Origin: Streptomyces endocoffeicus
GTDB lineage: Bacteria > Actinomycetota > Actinomycetes > Streptomycetales > Streptomycetaceae
Direction of reading: 5' to 3'
Assembly: GCF_016741935.1 (NCBI RefSeq)
Contig: NZ_JAERRG010000001.1
Location: 186,001-250,000, forward strand
DNA: 64,000 nucleotides
A program made the position numbers and the translations under genes. Positions 8,105-15,997 of this stretch are shown here, in pieces (the first letter of the stretch is position 1; each line of letters begins with the position of its first letter). The notes below the pieces were generated by a model. That model made no database searches. It saw only the letters and a list, made by a program, of their open reading frames with translations, and had not been told where the DNA came from.

Positions 8105-8845
8105 ATGGCAATACCAGTACCGCGGCCGCAGCCGGTCCCCCGGCGGGACGGACCGGGCGTGGAGCTCACCCGCAGGCTGCTCGACTACCTGCTGTCGGGA
8201 GAGCTGACGCCCGGCCAGCGCATCCCGTCGGAGCGGCAGCTCGCGGAAGCCCTGTCGACGGGCAGGTCGACGGTCCGTGAGGCGATCAAGTCGCTGAGTC
8301 TCCTGGGGCTTTTGGAGCAACGGGTGGGTGACGGCACGTATTTGAGCCGTTCGACCTCCGATCTCCTGCCGCAGGTGATCGAGTGGGGAATCCTGCTCGG
8401 GGAGAAGCGACTGGAGGATCTCCTGGAGGCGCGCCATCACCTCGAGGTGCAGTTGGCCGGGTGGGCCGCGGAGCGCCGCAGCAACGAGCAGCTGGAGCGG
8501 CTGCGGGAACTCGCGGGACGGATGAGGGATGCCGGCGATGATTTCGACGCTTACGTGGCCGCCGACATCGCGTTCCACCTCCAACTCGCGGAGGCGAGCG
8601 GGAACACCGTCCTGACCAGTGTGCTGACCAATATCCAGTCCTTGCTCCAGGCGTGGGCGACCAGGGTCATCCGCACCGCAGGCGAGACGCACACATCGCT
8701 GGCGATGCACGAGCCGATCCTCAAGGCGGTGGAGAACAGGGACGCGGAGGCAGCCCAGGAGGCGATGCGTGCGCATATGGAGCGTGCGACGCGACGTCTG
8801 CGGGACAGTATGCCCGAGAGTGGCAGCGCCGGAATGAGCGCCTGA
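8105..8845 (+). CDS. FadR-type GntR transcriptional regulator (copy 2)
   Basis: A 246-residue paralogue of the regulator at 7030. The winged HTH is almost unchanged (ERQLAEALSTGRSTVREA and GDGTYLSRSTSDLLPQVIEWG are shared), so both should recognise the same DNA. The FCD domain keeps DIAFHLQLAEASGN and AMHEPILKAVE. Differences cluster in the N-terminal tail, around 125-140 and at the C-terminus, so effector response or stability could differ. The two copies are divergently oriented with an operator before each. They could form heterodimers or have split activation and repression. Confidence 0.92.
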   Translation: MAIPVPRPQPVPRRDGPGVELTRRLLDYLLSGELTPGQRIPSERQLAEALSTGRSTVREAIKSLSLLGLLEQRVGDGTYLSRSTSDLLPQVIEWGILLGEKRLEDLLEARHHLEVQLAGWAAERRSNEQLERLRELAGRMRDAGDDFDAYVAADIAFHLQLAEASGNTVLTSVLTNIQSLLQAWATRVIRTAGETHTSLAMHEPILKAVENRDAEAAQEAMRAHMERATRRLRDSMPESGSAGMSA

Positions 8846-9276
8846 TCGGCTCTCGAGCACGGCTTCTCGTGCGGAAACGCCCCTGTTCTCCTGGAAGCGC
8901 TCAGCCAGAACGATGAGTTCCTCCTCTGACCCGCAGACCGTGATCAAGCAGCGATGCTCCGCGGTTCGCGGGTCCGCAGCCGCCCGATGCCGGCACTGGG
9001 CGGCTGCCCCGCAAGACCATCCTGATCGCCGGCTGGGCCCGGCAGCGCCGCGGCGCCGCGGCCACTGCGCGGAACTCCGCGAGAGGATCCGCAAGAGGCC
9101 CCGCGCGCGACCGATGAGCCGCCCACGGAGGTCGCTCGCCGACCAGGCAGCGGCCGCACCAGTGAACCTGAAACCACGTCAACCTGCCCTGACCGGCTAC
9201 GGAACTTGACCTTGTGATGTTGGTCGGATCGTCGTGTCGTGCAGACCGGAGACCGCTGGACGCCGACCGTCCGGGA
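8846..9276. other. Gene-poor spacer
   Basis: This 431-bp stretch lies between GntR copy 2 and the hypothetical gene ending at 9277. Open frames on both strands have no ribosome site or recognisable family. I see no repeat, operator motif or RNA gene. Confidence 0.5.
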
Positions 9277-9639
9277 TCAGAAGCGTGGCCGCAGCCAGTG
9301 ACGCGCGGCGGTCAGTGTCACCTCGATGTCGTCGCTCCATGAACAGACTTCCAGCCATGACAGGTAGCCGCCCTGCGTGAAGGCCAGGACCTCGCCGGGG
9401 CACTCACCGGTCTCGGTGACCAGCTGTGCTTCGGCCGCCACGACAGTGCCGGGGCCGGTGGGCGCGGGATCGACCTCGCTGGTGTCGAGTTCGAAGTAAG
9501 CGGTCCCGCACCCGCATGTGCAGCGAGCTCGCACCCTGAGGTGCGGAACCTGCCGTCGGAGCACGCCATGAACCGGACTGTCCGTGTTCAGGACTGCCGC
9601 AAGGACGTCGGCTATGTCGGCAGGCAAGCTCTCGGTCAT
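9277..9639 (-). CDS. Hypothetical protein, 120 residues
   Basis: A small protein with no recognised family. It begins MTESLPADIADVLAAVLN and has CTCGCGTAYFELD near the middle, a possible metal-binding Cys cluster. The C-terminal half is rich in aromatic residues (GGYLSWLEVCSWSDD) and ends in RHWLRPRF. The ATG at 9639 is chosen over an open extension to 9906 because the latter crosses the promoter region of the importer. The ribosome site is weak (GGTGACG). It is likely not part of the sugar pathway. Confidence 0.6.
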   Translation of the reverse strand: MTESLPADIADVLAAVLNTDSPVHGVLRRQVPHLRVRARCTCGCGTAYFELDTSEVDPAPTGPGTVVAAEAQLVTETGECPGEVLAFTQGGYLSWLEVCSWSDDIEVTLTAARHWLRPRF

Positions 9640-9841
9640 CCCGTCACCGTATCTGGCCAGGGGCTTTTGGCTCCGACCGCGCCCGGCCCATCGCCGTTCG
9701 GCCGACCAGGCGGCAGCAGGCAGGGGGATGACGTTCGGGTCGTCGTCAGTTATCCGCAGGCCGAGGCCGCAGTGGGCCCGTCCCCGGCGAGGACGGCGTC
9801 GAACGCGGCGGTCGCGGTCCGCACTGCTCTCGTCCACAAAA

Positions 9842-9879
9842 TGGTCGACCGGTTGTCCAAACGGTTGACCGGTCGTCCA
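9842..9879. promoter_or_regulatory. Double ACCGGT operator upstream of the ABC importer
   Basis: Two copies of the locus motif lie side by side: TGGTCGACCGGTTGTCCA (9842-9859) and CGGTTGACCGGTCGTCCA (9862-9879). Their centres are 20 bp apart, about two helical turns, suggesting cooperative binding on one DNA face. They lie about 165 bp before the ATG at 10042. The remainder of the 402-bp gap (9640-10041) shows no gene. Confidence 0.7.
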
Positions 9880-10041
9880 CTGCGCTCTACTGTGAGCCCA
9901 CCCCAAACCGGCCCCCTCTGAGCAGCCCAGATCGGCTGACGGCCGGCATCAGCGATCGAGAGAAGACACCACCTGGTCGGCCTCCGACCGGAGTCCCGAT
10001 CCACCTCCCTTTCTCCTTCTACGCAGTGAGGCGCAGAATCA

Positions 10042-11058
10042 ATGGACCGATCCCCAAGAGTCCGTAAGACCCGAGCGACCGCTCTTGTCGCCGCCTGTAC
10101 GACTGGCATCCTGCTCGTCACCGGATGTACCAGCAGCACCGGTGGGAAGAACGCCGAAACGGCCTCGAACGGCATGGTGGCAGGCCGCGCCAAGACTCCG
10201 CGCATGACGATCGCGATGGTCACCCACGGGGTAGCCGGCGACCCCTACTGGGACGTCGTGCGCAAGGGGGCCGAGGCCGCAGCCGCCAAGGACAACGTCA
10301 AGCTCGTGTACTCCTCCGACCCCACGGCGTCCAACCAGGCCAACCTGGTCCGCAACGCCATCAACCAGAAGGTCGACGGGATCGCCGTCACCCTGGCCAC
10401 ACCCGACTCCATGCGGGGCGTCCTCGCCAAGGCCGAGGCGGCGGGCATCCCGGTGAGCGCCTTCAACCAGGGCCTTGACTACTGGAAGAAGTTGGGCGCG
10501 ATCGGCTACTTCGGGTCGGACGAGAAGTTCGCCGGCCAGATGGTGGGAAACCGACTCAACAGCATGGGCGCCAAGCACGACCTGTGCCTCATCCACGCTC
10601 AGGGGACCGTGGCGCTGGAGGACCGATGTGCGGGCGTGAAGTCGACGTTCAAGGGAAAGACGGACATCCTCTACGTCAATGGCCAGGACATGTCCTCGGT
10701 GCAGTCGACGCTGACCGCGAAACTGCGGCAGGACCCGAGCATCGATCAAGTCACGGCCCTGCAGGCCACGATCGGGACGACCGCGCTGTCGTCGGTCAAG
10801 GACGCGAACAGCAAGGCGAAGGTCAACACCTTCGACCTGAACAAGGACATCGTGTCTGAGATCAAGAACGGATCGATCGAGTTCTCCCTGGACTTCCAGC
10901 CCTACCTCCAAGGCTACTTGGCCGTTGATTCCCTGTGGCTGAACAAGGTCAACGGCGACATCATCGGCGGCGGCCGGCCCACACTGACCGGCCCGGCGTT
11001 CGTCGACAAGTCGAACATCGCCAAGGTGTATAAGTACGCGCAGAATGGCACCAGGTGA
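10042..11058 (+). CDS. Sugar ABC transporter substrate-binding lipoprotein (ribose/fructose type)
   Basis: A 338-residue exported protein. Residues 1-29 are a lipoprotein signal with lipobox LVTGC (Cys29). The rest is a periplasmic-binding-protein type I fold of the RbsB/LacI group: MTIAMVTHGVAGDPYWDVVRKGAE opens the first lobe and NQKVDGIAVTLATPDS and GIPVSAFNQG follow. GTGAGG stands about 11 nt before the ATG. It is the first gene of a binding protein-permease-ATPase operon and lies downstream of the double operator. The ligand is probably a monosaccharide or sugar acid. Confidence 0.92.
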   Translation: MDRSPRVRKTRATALVAACTTGILLVTGCTSSTGGKNAETASNGMVAGRAKTPRMTIAMVTHGVAGDPYWDVVRKGAEAAAAKDNVKLVYSSDPTASNQANLVRNAINQKVDGIAVTLATPDSMRGVLAKAEAAGIPVSAFNQGLDYWKKLGAIGYFGSDEKFAGQMVGNRLNSMGAKHDLCLIHAQGTVALEDRCAGVKSTFKGKTDILYVNGQDMSSVQSTLTAKLRQDPSIDQVTALQATIGTTALSSVKDANSKAKVNTFDLNKDIVSEIKNGSIEFSLDFQPYLQGYLAVDSLWLNKVNGDIIGGGRPTLTGPAFVDKSNIAKVYKYAQNGTR

Positions 11059-11064
11059 TCGACG

Positions 11065-12129
11065 ATGAGTGCCCACACCACCACCCCTTCCCCGTCGGCC
11101 CGGTCCGCGACCCGCGTGCAGAACCGGACGGCACAGCGATCCCTGATGCGCAGATTCCTGGCCCGCCCGGAGGTCGGCGCCATGATCGGCGCGATCGCCG
11201 TCTACGCCTTCTTCTGGACGGTGGCACCCAGCTTCCGGGCAGTCGATTCTCTGTCCACCGTGCTGTATCAAGCCTCGACGCTCGGTCTGATGGCACTGCC
11301 GGTGGGCTTGCTCATGATCGGCGGCGAATTCGACCTGTCGGCCGGCGTGGCGGTGATCACCTCGTCCCTCACGGCGAGCATGTTCGCCTACCAGCTTTCG
11401 ATGAACGTCTGGATGGGCGTCATCGCCGCGCTGCTCGTCTCGCTCGCCGTGGGTTTCTTTAATGGATACGTACTGGTCAAAACCAAGCTGCCGAGCTTTC
11501 TCGTCACCCTGGGGAGCTTCTTGATGCTCCAGGGCCTGAACCTCGCGATCACCAAGATCTTCACCGGCAACGTGGCCACGAACGACATCTCCGACATGCA
11601 GGGCTTCAATTCCGCCAAGGCGGTCTTCGCCTCCGACATCACCATCGTCGGCATCTCGATGAAGGTCACGGTGCTGTGGTGGCTCCTCTTCGTCGCCATC
11701 GCCACCTGGGTGCTGCTGCGCGCCAAGTTCGGTAACTGGGTCTTCGCCGTCGGCGGGCAGAACGAGAGCGCACGCGCGGTCGGTGTGCCGGTATCCGTCA
11801 CCAAGATCGTGCTGTTCATGCTGGTGGGACTGGGAGCCTGGTTCGTCGGCATGCACCAGCTGTTCGAGTACAACACCGTGCAGTCCGGTGAGGGCATCGG
11901 CAACGAACTGCTCTACATCGTGGCCGCGGTGATCGGCGGCTGCCTGCTCACCGGCGGCTACGGCTCGGCGATCGGCCCGGCGTTCGGTGCGTTCATCTTC
12001 GGCATGGTCACCCAGGGCATCGTCTTCGCCGGTTGGAACCCCGACTGGTTCAAATTCTTCCTCGGCGTCATGCTCCTCGGCGCCATGCTGCTCAATACCT
12101 GGGTCCGACGCCAGGCATCCCGGAGGTGA
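11065..12129 (+). CDS. Sugar ABC transporter permease (BPD_transp_2 family)
   Basis: A 354-residue membrane protein with about ten predicted helices after a 35-residue cytoplasmic tail. Segments LPVGLLMIGGEFDLSAGVAV and NGYVLVKTKLPSFLVTLGS are the hallmarks of RbsC/XylH/FrcC-type permeases, and GGQNESARAVGVPV corresponds to the ATPase-contact loop. It starts 6 bp after the binding-protein stop. It would form a homodimeric channel with the ATPase encoded next. Confidence 0.92.
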   Translation: MSAHTTTPSPSARSATRVQNRTAQRSLMRRFLARPEVGAMIGAIAVYAFFWTVAPSFRAVDSLSTVLYQASTLGLMALPVGLLMIGGEFDLSAGVAVITSSLTASMFAYQLSMNVWMGVIAALLVSLAVGFFNGYVLVKTKLPSFLVTLGSFLMLQGLNLAITKIFTGNVATNDISDMQGFNSAKAVFASDITIVGISMKVTVLWWLLFVAIATWVLLRAKFGNWVFAVGGQNESARAVGVPVSVTKIVLFMLVGLGAWFVGMHQLFEYNTVQSGEGIGNELLYIVAAVIGGCLLTGGYGSAIGPAFGAFIFGMVTQGIVFAGWNPDWFKFFLGVMLLGAMLLNTWVRRQASRR

Positions 12130-12137
12130 CCTCCACA

Positions 12138-12989
12138 ATGACTGTCAACGAAACCACTGTGGCCGACACGAAGCCCATCATCGAACTGCATAACGTCGGC
12201 AAACTGTACGGCAACGTCCGCGCCCTGGGAGAGGTCGATCTCGCCGTCAAACCGGGCCAGGTCACCTGCGTCCTCGGCGACAACGGCGCCGGAAAGTCCA
12301 CCCTCATCAAGATTATATCCGGGCTCCACCAGCACACCCAGGGCGAGTACCGCGTCGACGGCGAGCCGGTGCGGTTCTCCACCCCGCGCGAAGCCCTCGA
12401 CATGGGGATCGCCACCGTCTACCAGGACCTGGCCGTCGTCCCTCTGATGCCGGTGTGGCGCAACTTCTTCCTCGGTTCCGAACTCACCCGCGGTCTGTGG
12501 CCACTGCGCCGTCTCGACATCGAGAAGATGAAGAAGATCGTGGATGAGGAACTGTGCGCCATGGGCATCGAGCTCGACGACCTCGAGCAGCCCATCGGCA
12601 CCCTCTCCGGCGGCCAGCGGCAGTCCGTGGCGATCGCTCGCGCGGTCTACTTCGGCGCCCGGGTGCTGATCCTCGACGAGCCGACCGCGGCCCTGGGCGT
12701 CAAGCAGTCCGGCGTCGTGCTGAAGTACATCGCGGCCGCCCGCGACAAGGGACTGGGGGTCATCTTCATCACCCATAATCCCCACCATGCCTATATGGTC
12801 GGCGACCACTTCGCGGTACTGCGGCTCGGCGCCATGGAACTGAGCGCCGACCGCCGTCAGGTGTCCCTCGAAGAACTTACCAACCACATGGCGGGCGGTG
12901 GCGAACTGGCCGCGCTCAAGCACGAACTGGCCCAGGTCCGCGGCGTCGATGTCGAGGAACTCCCAGAGGAAGCGGACCTCTCCCTCTGA
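12138..12989 (+). CDS. Sugar ABC transporter ATP-binding protein, single NBD (FrcA-like)
   Basis: A 283-residue ATPase with Walker A GDNGAGKST, Q-loop VYQDLAV, signature LSGGQRQS, Walker B VLILDEP and switch His in FITHNPHH. Ribose-type importers usually have a double-length ATPase of about 500 residues. This one is single, as in the fructose importer FrcBCA of Sinorhizobium. The ATG at 12138 follows GGAGGTGACC. The C-terminal tail after 240 is rich in Glu and Leu and may be regulatory. Confidence 0.9.
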   Translation: MTVNETTVADTKPIIELHNVGKLYGNVRALGEVDLAVKPGQVTCVLGDNGAGKSTLIKIISGLHQHTQGEYRVDGEPVRFSTPREALDMGIATVYQDLAVVPLMPVWRNFFLGSELTRGLWPLRRLDIEKMKKIVDEELCAMGIELDDLEQPIGTLSGGQRQSVAIARAVYFGARVLILDEPTAALGVKQSGVVLKYIAAARDKGLGVIFITHNPHHAYMVGDHFAVLRLGAMELSADRRQVSLEELTNHMAGGGELAALKHELAQVRGVDVEELPEEADLSL

Positions 12990-13236
12990 AAGAGGATCCA
13001 TTCTCGGCGGCATGCACGAGCAGCGGAGCAGAGGACCGTGCGACCGCGGCTCGCGGCGTTGCCCATGGTCAGCTGTTCCGTGGCAAGCGAGGCGAGTTTT
13101 CAAGTGCCATGCGCTGATGCTCCCATGGCCGGACGCCGCACAGGCAGGTTCCGGAAGCACGATCGCATCGGTAGCACCGGCAGCACCGCTGCCGGTGCTG
13201 GCGCCGTCTCATGTCGCCAAAAGCCATGGAGTTTGT

Positions 13237-13342
13237 CGATCCAGTCCGGCTGCCCGGCCAGGAACGCGCAGACGAAGCACGGTCCGCTCCGCGTGCGAGC
13301 CGCGTAGGCCTCAAGGTCCATGGCCTGCCGGTCGGTTGACAT
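13237..13342 (-). pseudogene. N-terminal fragment of a HIT-family protein
   Basis: From the ATG at 13321 or 13342 the minus strand reads MDLEAYAARTRSGPCFVCAF followed by LAGQPD, the usual start of actinobacterial HIT-domain proteins (CFVC...LAG.P). The similarity stops there; no HVVYED or HxHxH motif follows. The rest of 12990-13236 shows no gene. The fragment overlaps the C-terminal codons of the MFS gene at 13311, implying a deletion joined here. Confidence 0.45.
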
Positions 13343-14684
13343 CCGCACTCCGCTCGCCGGGGTGCTTCAGTGTGCTACGGCCACCCGGTTGCGAAGCCGA
13401 GTTCGGCCGCTCAACCGCCGAGTTGTCACCGGGCAGCCTCATACGGCGGGTCGTCGCCCACAGGAGCAGGGCGGCGAGGCTGAATGACGCGCCGAGAACT
13501 GTCACGGCGGGCCAGCCCGCCGTCGCGTAGGCGAGGGAGGAGCCGAGGGCACCGAGGCTGCTGCCCGCCGAGTAGAACACCATGTAGCCGCCGATGATCC
13601 TGCTGCCCGCGTCGGGCCGGACCGCGTGGATCAGGGTCTGGTTGGTGACGTGGACGGCCTGCACGGCGAAGTCCAGCAGGACGGCGCCGATCGCCAGCGC
13701 CCACAGCGATTGCCGGGTCAGGGCGATCGGGAGCCAGGAAAGCGCCAGCAGGGCGAGGCCGACACCGGTCGTGCGCTCGGCGAACCCCCGGTCGTTCCAG
13801 CGCCCGGCCACTCCGGCAGCGACCGCCCCGGCCGCCCCGGCGAGCCCGAACGCTCCGATCGCGGTGTGCGACAGCGACCAGGGCGGACCGCTCAGGGGCT
13901 GCGCCACGCCGCTCCACAGCGTGCTGAAGGCCGCGAACACCAGCAGGGCGAGCGCGCCCCGGATCCGCAGCAGCGGATGGCGGACGAACAGGGTGACGGT
14001 CGAGGCCACCAGTCGTCCGTACGACACCTCGCGCACCCCGGCGGACGGCGCGCCCGGAGGCAGAACACGACGCAGAGACAAGGCGAGGACGGCGGTGACG
14101 CCCGCGGACGCCAGGTAGACCGCCCGCCAGCCGGCGAGGTCGGCGAGGACGCCGGCGGCGGCGCGGGCCAGCAGAATTCCGGTGACGATACCGCCGGTGA
14201 CCGTCCCGACGGCACGGCCGCGCCGGGCGGGCGGGGTCAGGGCGGCAGCCGCCGCGACCATCGTCTGGGCGACGACGGCGAGCAGCCCGACCACGGCGAG
14301 CGCGCCGAGCAGCGCCGCCACGCCCGGCGCCAGCCCGGCGGCCAGCAGCGCCAGTGCCAGCAGCCCGAGCTGACCGGTGACCAGCCGTCGGCGGTCGAGC
14401 CGGTCGCCGAGCGGCACAAGCGTCAACAGGCCCGCCGCATAGCCGAGTTGAGTCACGGCGACGATCACACCGAGCAGCCCCGAGCCGAGCGCGAACCGCT
14501 CACCGAGGGTCACCAGCAGGGGCTGGGCGAAGTAGACGGTGGCGACGGAGCTGCCGCAGGCGAGGGCGAGCAGGGGCACGAGCCTGGCGGGCGGGGACGC
14601 GTCCGACGCCGAAGCCGTGGCAGGCGCCCGGCGGCCGCCGGTCCCGCCGCACCCACCGACCGCACCGGAGCACTCGATCGCCAT
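13311..14684 (-). CDS. MFS transporter (drug/metabolite exporter type)
   Basis: A 457-residue, 12-helix transporter. FAQPLLVTLGERFALGSGLLG in helix 1 and the loop PLGDRLDRRRLV identify an MFS exporter of the kind often controlled by HxlR or MarR regulators. The ATG at 14684 has GGAAGG about 9 nt before it; the frame stays open upstream to 15458 but runs through the divergent HxlR gene. The last 40 residues after RRMRLPGD are unlike a normal MFS tail and run into the HIT fragment, so the natural C-terminus may have been replaced. It is divergent from the regulator at 14818 and shares its operators. Confidence 0.85.
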   Translation of the reverse strand: MAIECSGAVGGCGGTGGRRAPATASASDASPPARLVPLLALACGSSVATVYFAQPLLVTLGERFALGSGLLGVIVAVTQLGYAAGLLTLVPLGDRLDRRRLVTGQLGLLALALLAAGLAPGVAALLGALAVVGLLAVVAQTMVAAAAALTPPARRGRAVGTVTGGIVTGILLARAAAGVLADLAGWRAVYLASAGVTAVLALSLRRVLPPGAPSAGVREVSYGRLVASTVTLFVRHPLLRIRGALALLVFAAFSTLWSGVAQPLSGPPWSLSHTAIGAFGLAGAAGAVAAGVAGRWNDRGFAERTTGVGLALLALSWLPIALTRQSLWALAIGAVLLDFAVQAVHVTNQTLIHAVRPDAGSRIIGGYMVFYSAGSSLGALGSSLAYATAGWPAVTVLGASFSLAALLLWATTRRMRLPGDNSAVERPNSASQPGGRSTLKHPGERSADVNRPAGHGP

Positions 14685-14703
14685 ACCGACACACCTTCCA
14701 CTC

Positions 14704-14774
14704 GGTTGCATCTTGCCTCGGTTGCATCTTGCTACCGTCGCGACAGTAGCCGCGCGAGGTAGCATGTTGCAACC
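14704..14774. promoter_or_regulatory. Operators between the MFS and HxlR genes
   Basis: GGTTGCATCTTGC occurs twice in direct orientation (14704-14716 and 14720-14732). The second copy, extended to 14736, forms a 17-bp inverted repeat (15 of 17 matched) with GGTAGCATGTTGCAACC at 14758-14774. Such paired elements are typical of HxlR binding. They overlap the region where both divergent promoters must lie. Confidence 0.7.
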
Positions 14775-14817
14775 ATCCCTGGAAGGGGTCCGGGGAGCTG
14801 GAGGAGAGGAGCCACGG

Positions 14818-15300
14818 ATGGTCGCCCGCACCCGTTTCGACGCCGACCCCTGTCCCGTCGCCCGGACGGTGAACGCCATCGGCGACTGGTGGTCGCTGCT
14901 GATCGTGCGGGACGCCTTCGACGGCAGCCGCCGCTTCGGCGAGTTCCAACGCAGTCTCGGCATCGCCAAGAACATCCTGGCGGCGCGGCTGCGCACACTG
15001 GAGGAGGCCGGAGTGCTGCGCGGCGAGCCCGCCCCGGACGGCGGGTCCCACCGCGAATACCTCCTCACGGACAAGGGCCGCGCCTTGTTCCCGGTGATCG
15101 TCGCTCTGCGCCAGTGGGGCGAGGAGCAGTGCTTCACCCCCGGCGAGGACCACTCCCGCCTGCTGGACCGCCGGACCGGCCGCCCGTTGCGCCCGGTGCG
15201 GATTGAGGCGGCGGACGGACGGCCGGTGGAGCCGGAGGACACGGTCGTGGAGAAGGTGCGGGAGAAGGTGCGGGAGAAGGAGGGCGGGAAGCGAGGGTGA
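14818..15300 (+). CDS. HxlR-family winged-helix regulator
   Basis: A 160-residue protein with the HxlR signature: CPVARTVNAIGDWWSLLIVRD, GSRRFGEFQRSLGIAKNILAARL and HREYLLTDKGRALFPV. The conserved Cys near residue 9 may be a redox or electrophile sensor. The ATG follows GGAGGAGAGGA. The tail is made of EKVRE repeats, produced by a 12-bp tandem DNA repeat near 15254-15290. It probably represses the divergent MFS exporter and itself. Confidence 0.9.
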   Translation: MVARTRFDADPCPVARTVNAIGDWWSLLIVRDAFDGSRRFGEFQRSLGIAKNILAARLRTLEEAGVLRGEPAPDGGSHREYLLTDKGRALFPVIVALRQWGEEQCFTPGEDHSRLLDRRTGRPLRPVRIEAADGRPVEPEDTVVEKVREKVREKEGGKRG

Positions 15301-15405
15301 TCTCCGGCAGGTGACCGGGTTGTTGCCGCATCCGAGTCCCGCGCGCACACCGGCGGCAATACGATGCGATCACACGACCCCGCCTCTCCGTCACGGTGGC
15401 CCTTC

Positions 15406-15978
15406 ATGAACAGCGTGTACTCGCCCATCCCGGAGCTCAATCTCCTCCGGGAGTTCAATGATCAGTTCGGGACGCACAGCTACGCGGATGGCTTCGAGCT
15501 GCTCGACTACGACGACAAGAACGAACTCAAGGGCTGGCTGCAAGATCCGAAGAACCCCAGCCGCGCCGAGTTCTTCGACCAGCTGATCCCCTTCGCACGC
15601 GCCACCGGCAGTGGTTCGGGCTACGCGCTGTGGCGGTTCGACGACCGGGCCGACCTCGCGGACCTTCCCGTCGTATTCCTCGGCGACGAGGGCGATGTGT
15701 GGGTCCATGCGCGCAACCTGCGAGAGCTGCTCCGGCTGCTCCCCGTCGAACGCGACGTCGCCTACGAGGACGAGGACCTCGACGAGCTCTTCCCGGCACG
15801 TCAGGAATACCTGATGTGGCTGGAACGGAACTTCGGTCTCACCCCGCCCGACGAGGACGAGGAAGCGGCCATCGGCAAGGCGGCCATGTGCGCGTTCGGC
15901 CCGCGGTTCGCCACATGGCTGGCACGGTTCACGAACGAAGGCGTGATCGATGACATGGTCAAGCTGCTGGACGGTTGA
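15406..15978 (+). CDS. Acidic SUKH/SMI1-KNR4-like protein
   Basis: A 190-residue acidic protein. YALWRFDDRADLADLPVVFL, GDEGDVWVHARNLRELLRLL and a long Asp/Glu-rich helix resemble the SUKH (SMI1/KNR4) fold, which includes many toxin-immunity proteins. The match is by pattern only. The ATG at 15406 gives MNSVYSPIPELNLLREF; an in-frame ATG at 15364 is possible. No toxin gene is next to it, so an orphan immunity or housekeeping role cannot be separated. Confidence 0.6.
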   Translation: MNSVYSPIPELNLLREFNDQFGTHSYADGFELLDYDDKNELKGWLQDPKNPSRAEFFDQLIPFARATGSGSGYALWRFDDRADLADLPVVFLGDEGDVWVHARNLRELLRLLPVERDVAYEDEDLDELFPARQEYLMWLERNFGLTPPDEDEEAAIGKAAMCAFGPRFATWLARFTNEGVIDDMVKLLDG

Positions 15979-15997
15979 GCTCGGCGCGGGCGGGCGC

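Larger units (their letters stand above)
7030..8845. repeat. Inverted duplication of a GntR gene
   Basis: The genes at 7030-7770 (minus) and 8105-8845 (plus) are exactly the same length and about 85% identical at protein level by eye, forming a large imperfect inverted repeat around a 334-bp spacer. The spacer (7771-8104) holds two ACCGGT operators, one per gene, and no other feature. The N-terminal tails and the last ten residues differ most. Confidence 0.85.

Noticed and set aside
10039..12138. A 699-codon minus-strand frame opposite the ABC importer genes
   Set aside because: All three plus-strand genes have clear family motifs, while the antisense product is His/Gly/Asp-rich with no domain; high-GC DNA commonly gives such frames.
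14685..15458. N-terminal extension of the MFS protein to 715 residues
   Set aside because: The extension runs antisense through the HxlR gene and its operators; a good ribosome site supports the ATG at 14684.
15406..15978. Calling the SUKH-like protein an immunity protein of a polymorphic toxin
   Set aside because: No toxin, secretion gene or other immunity gene is adjacent, and the fold match is only by pattern.
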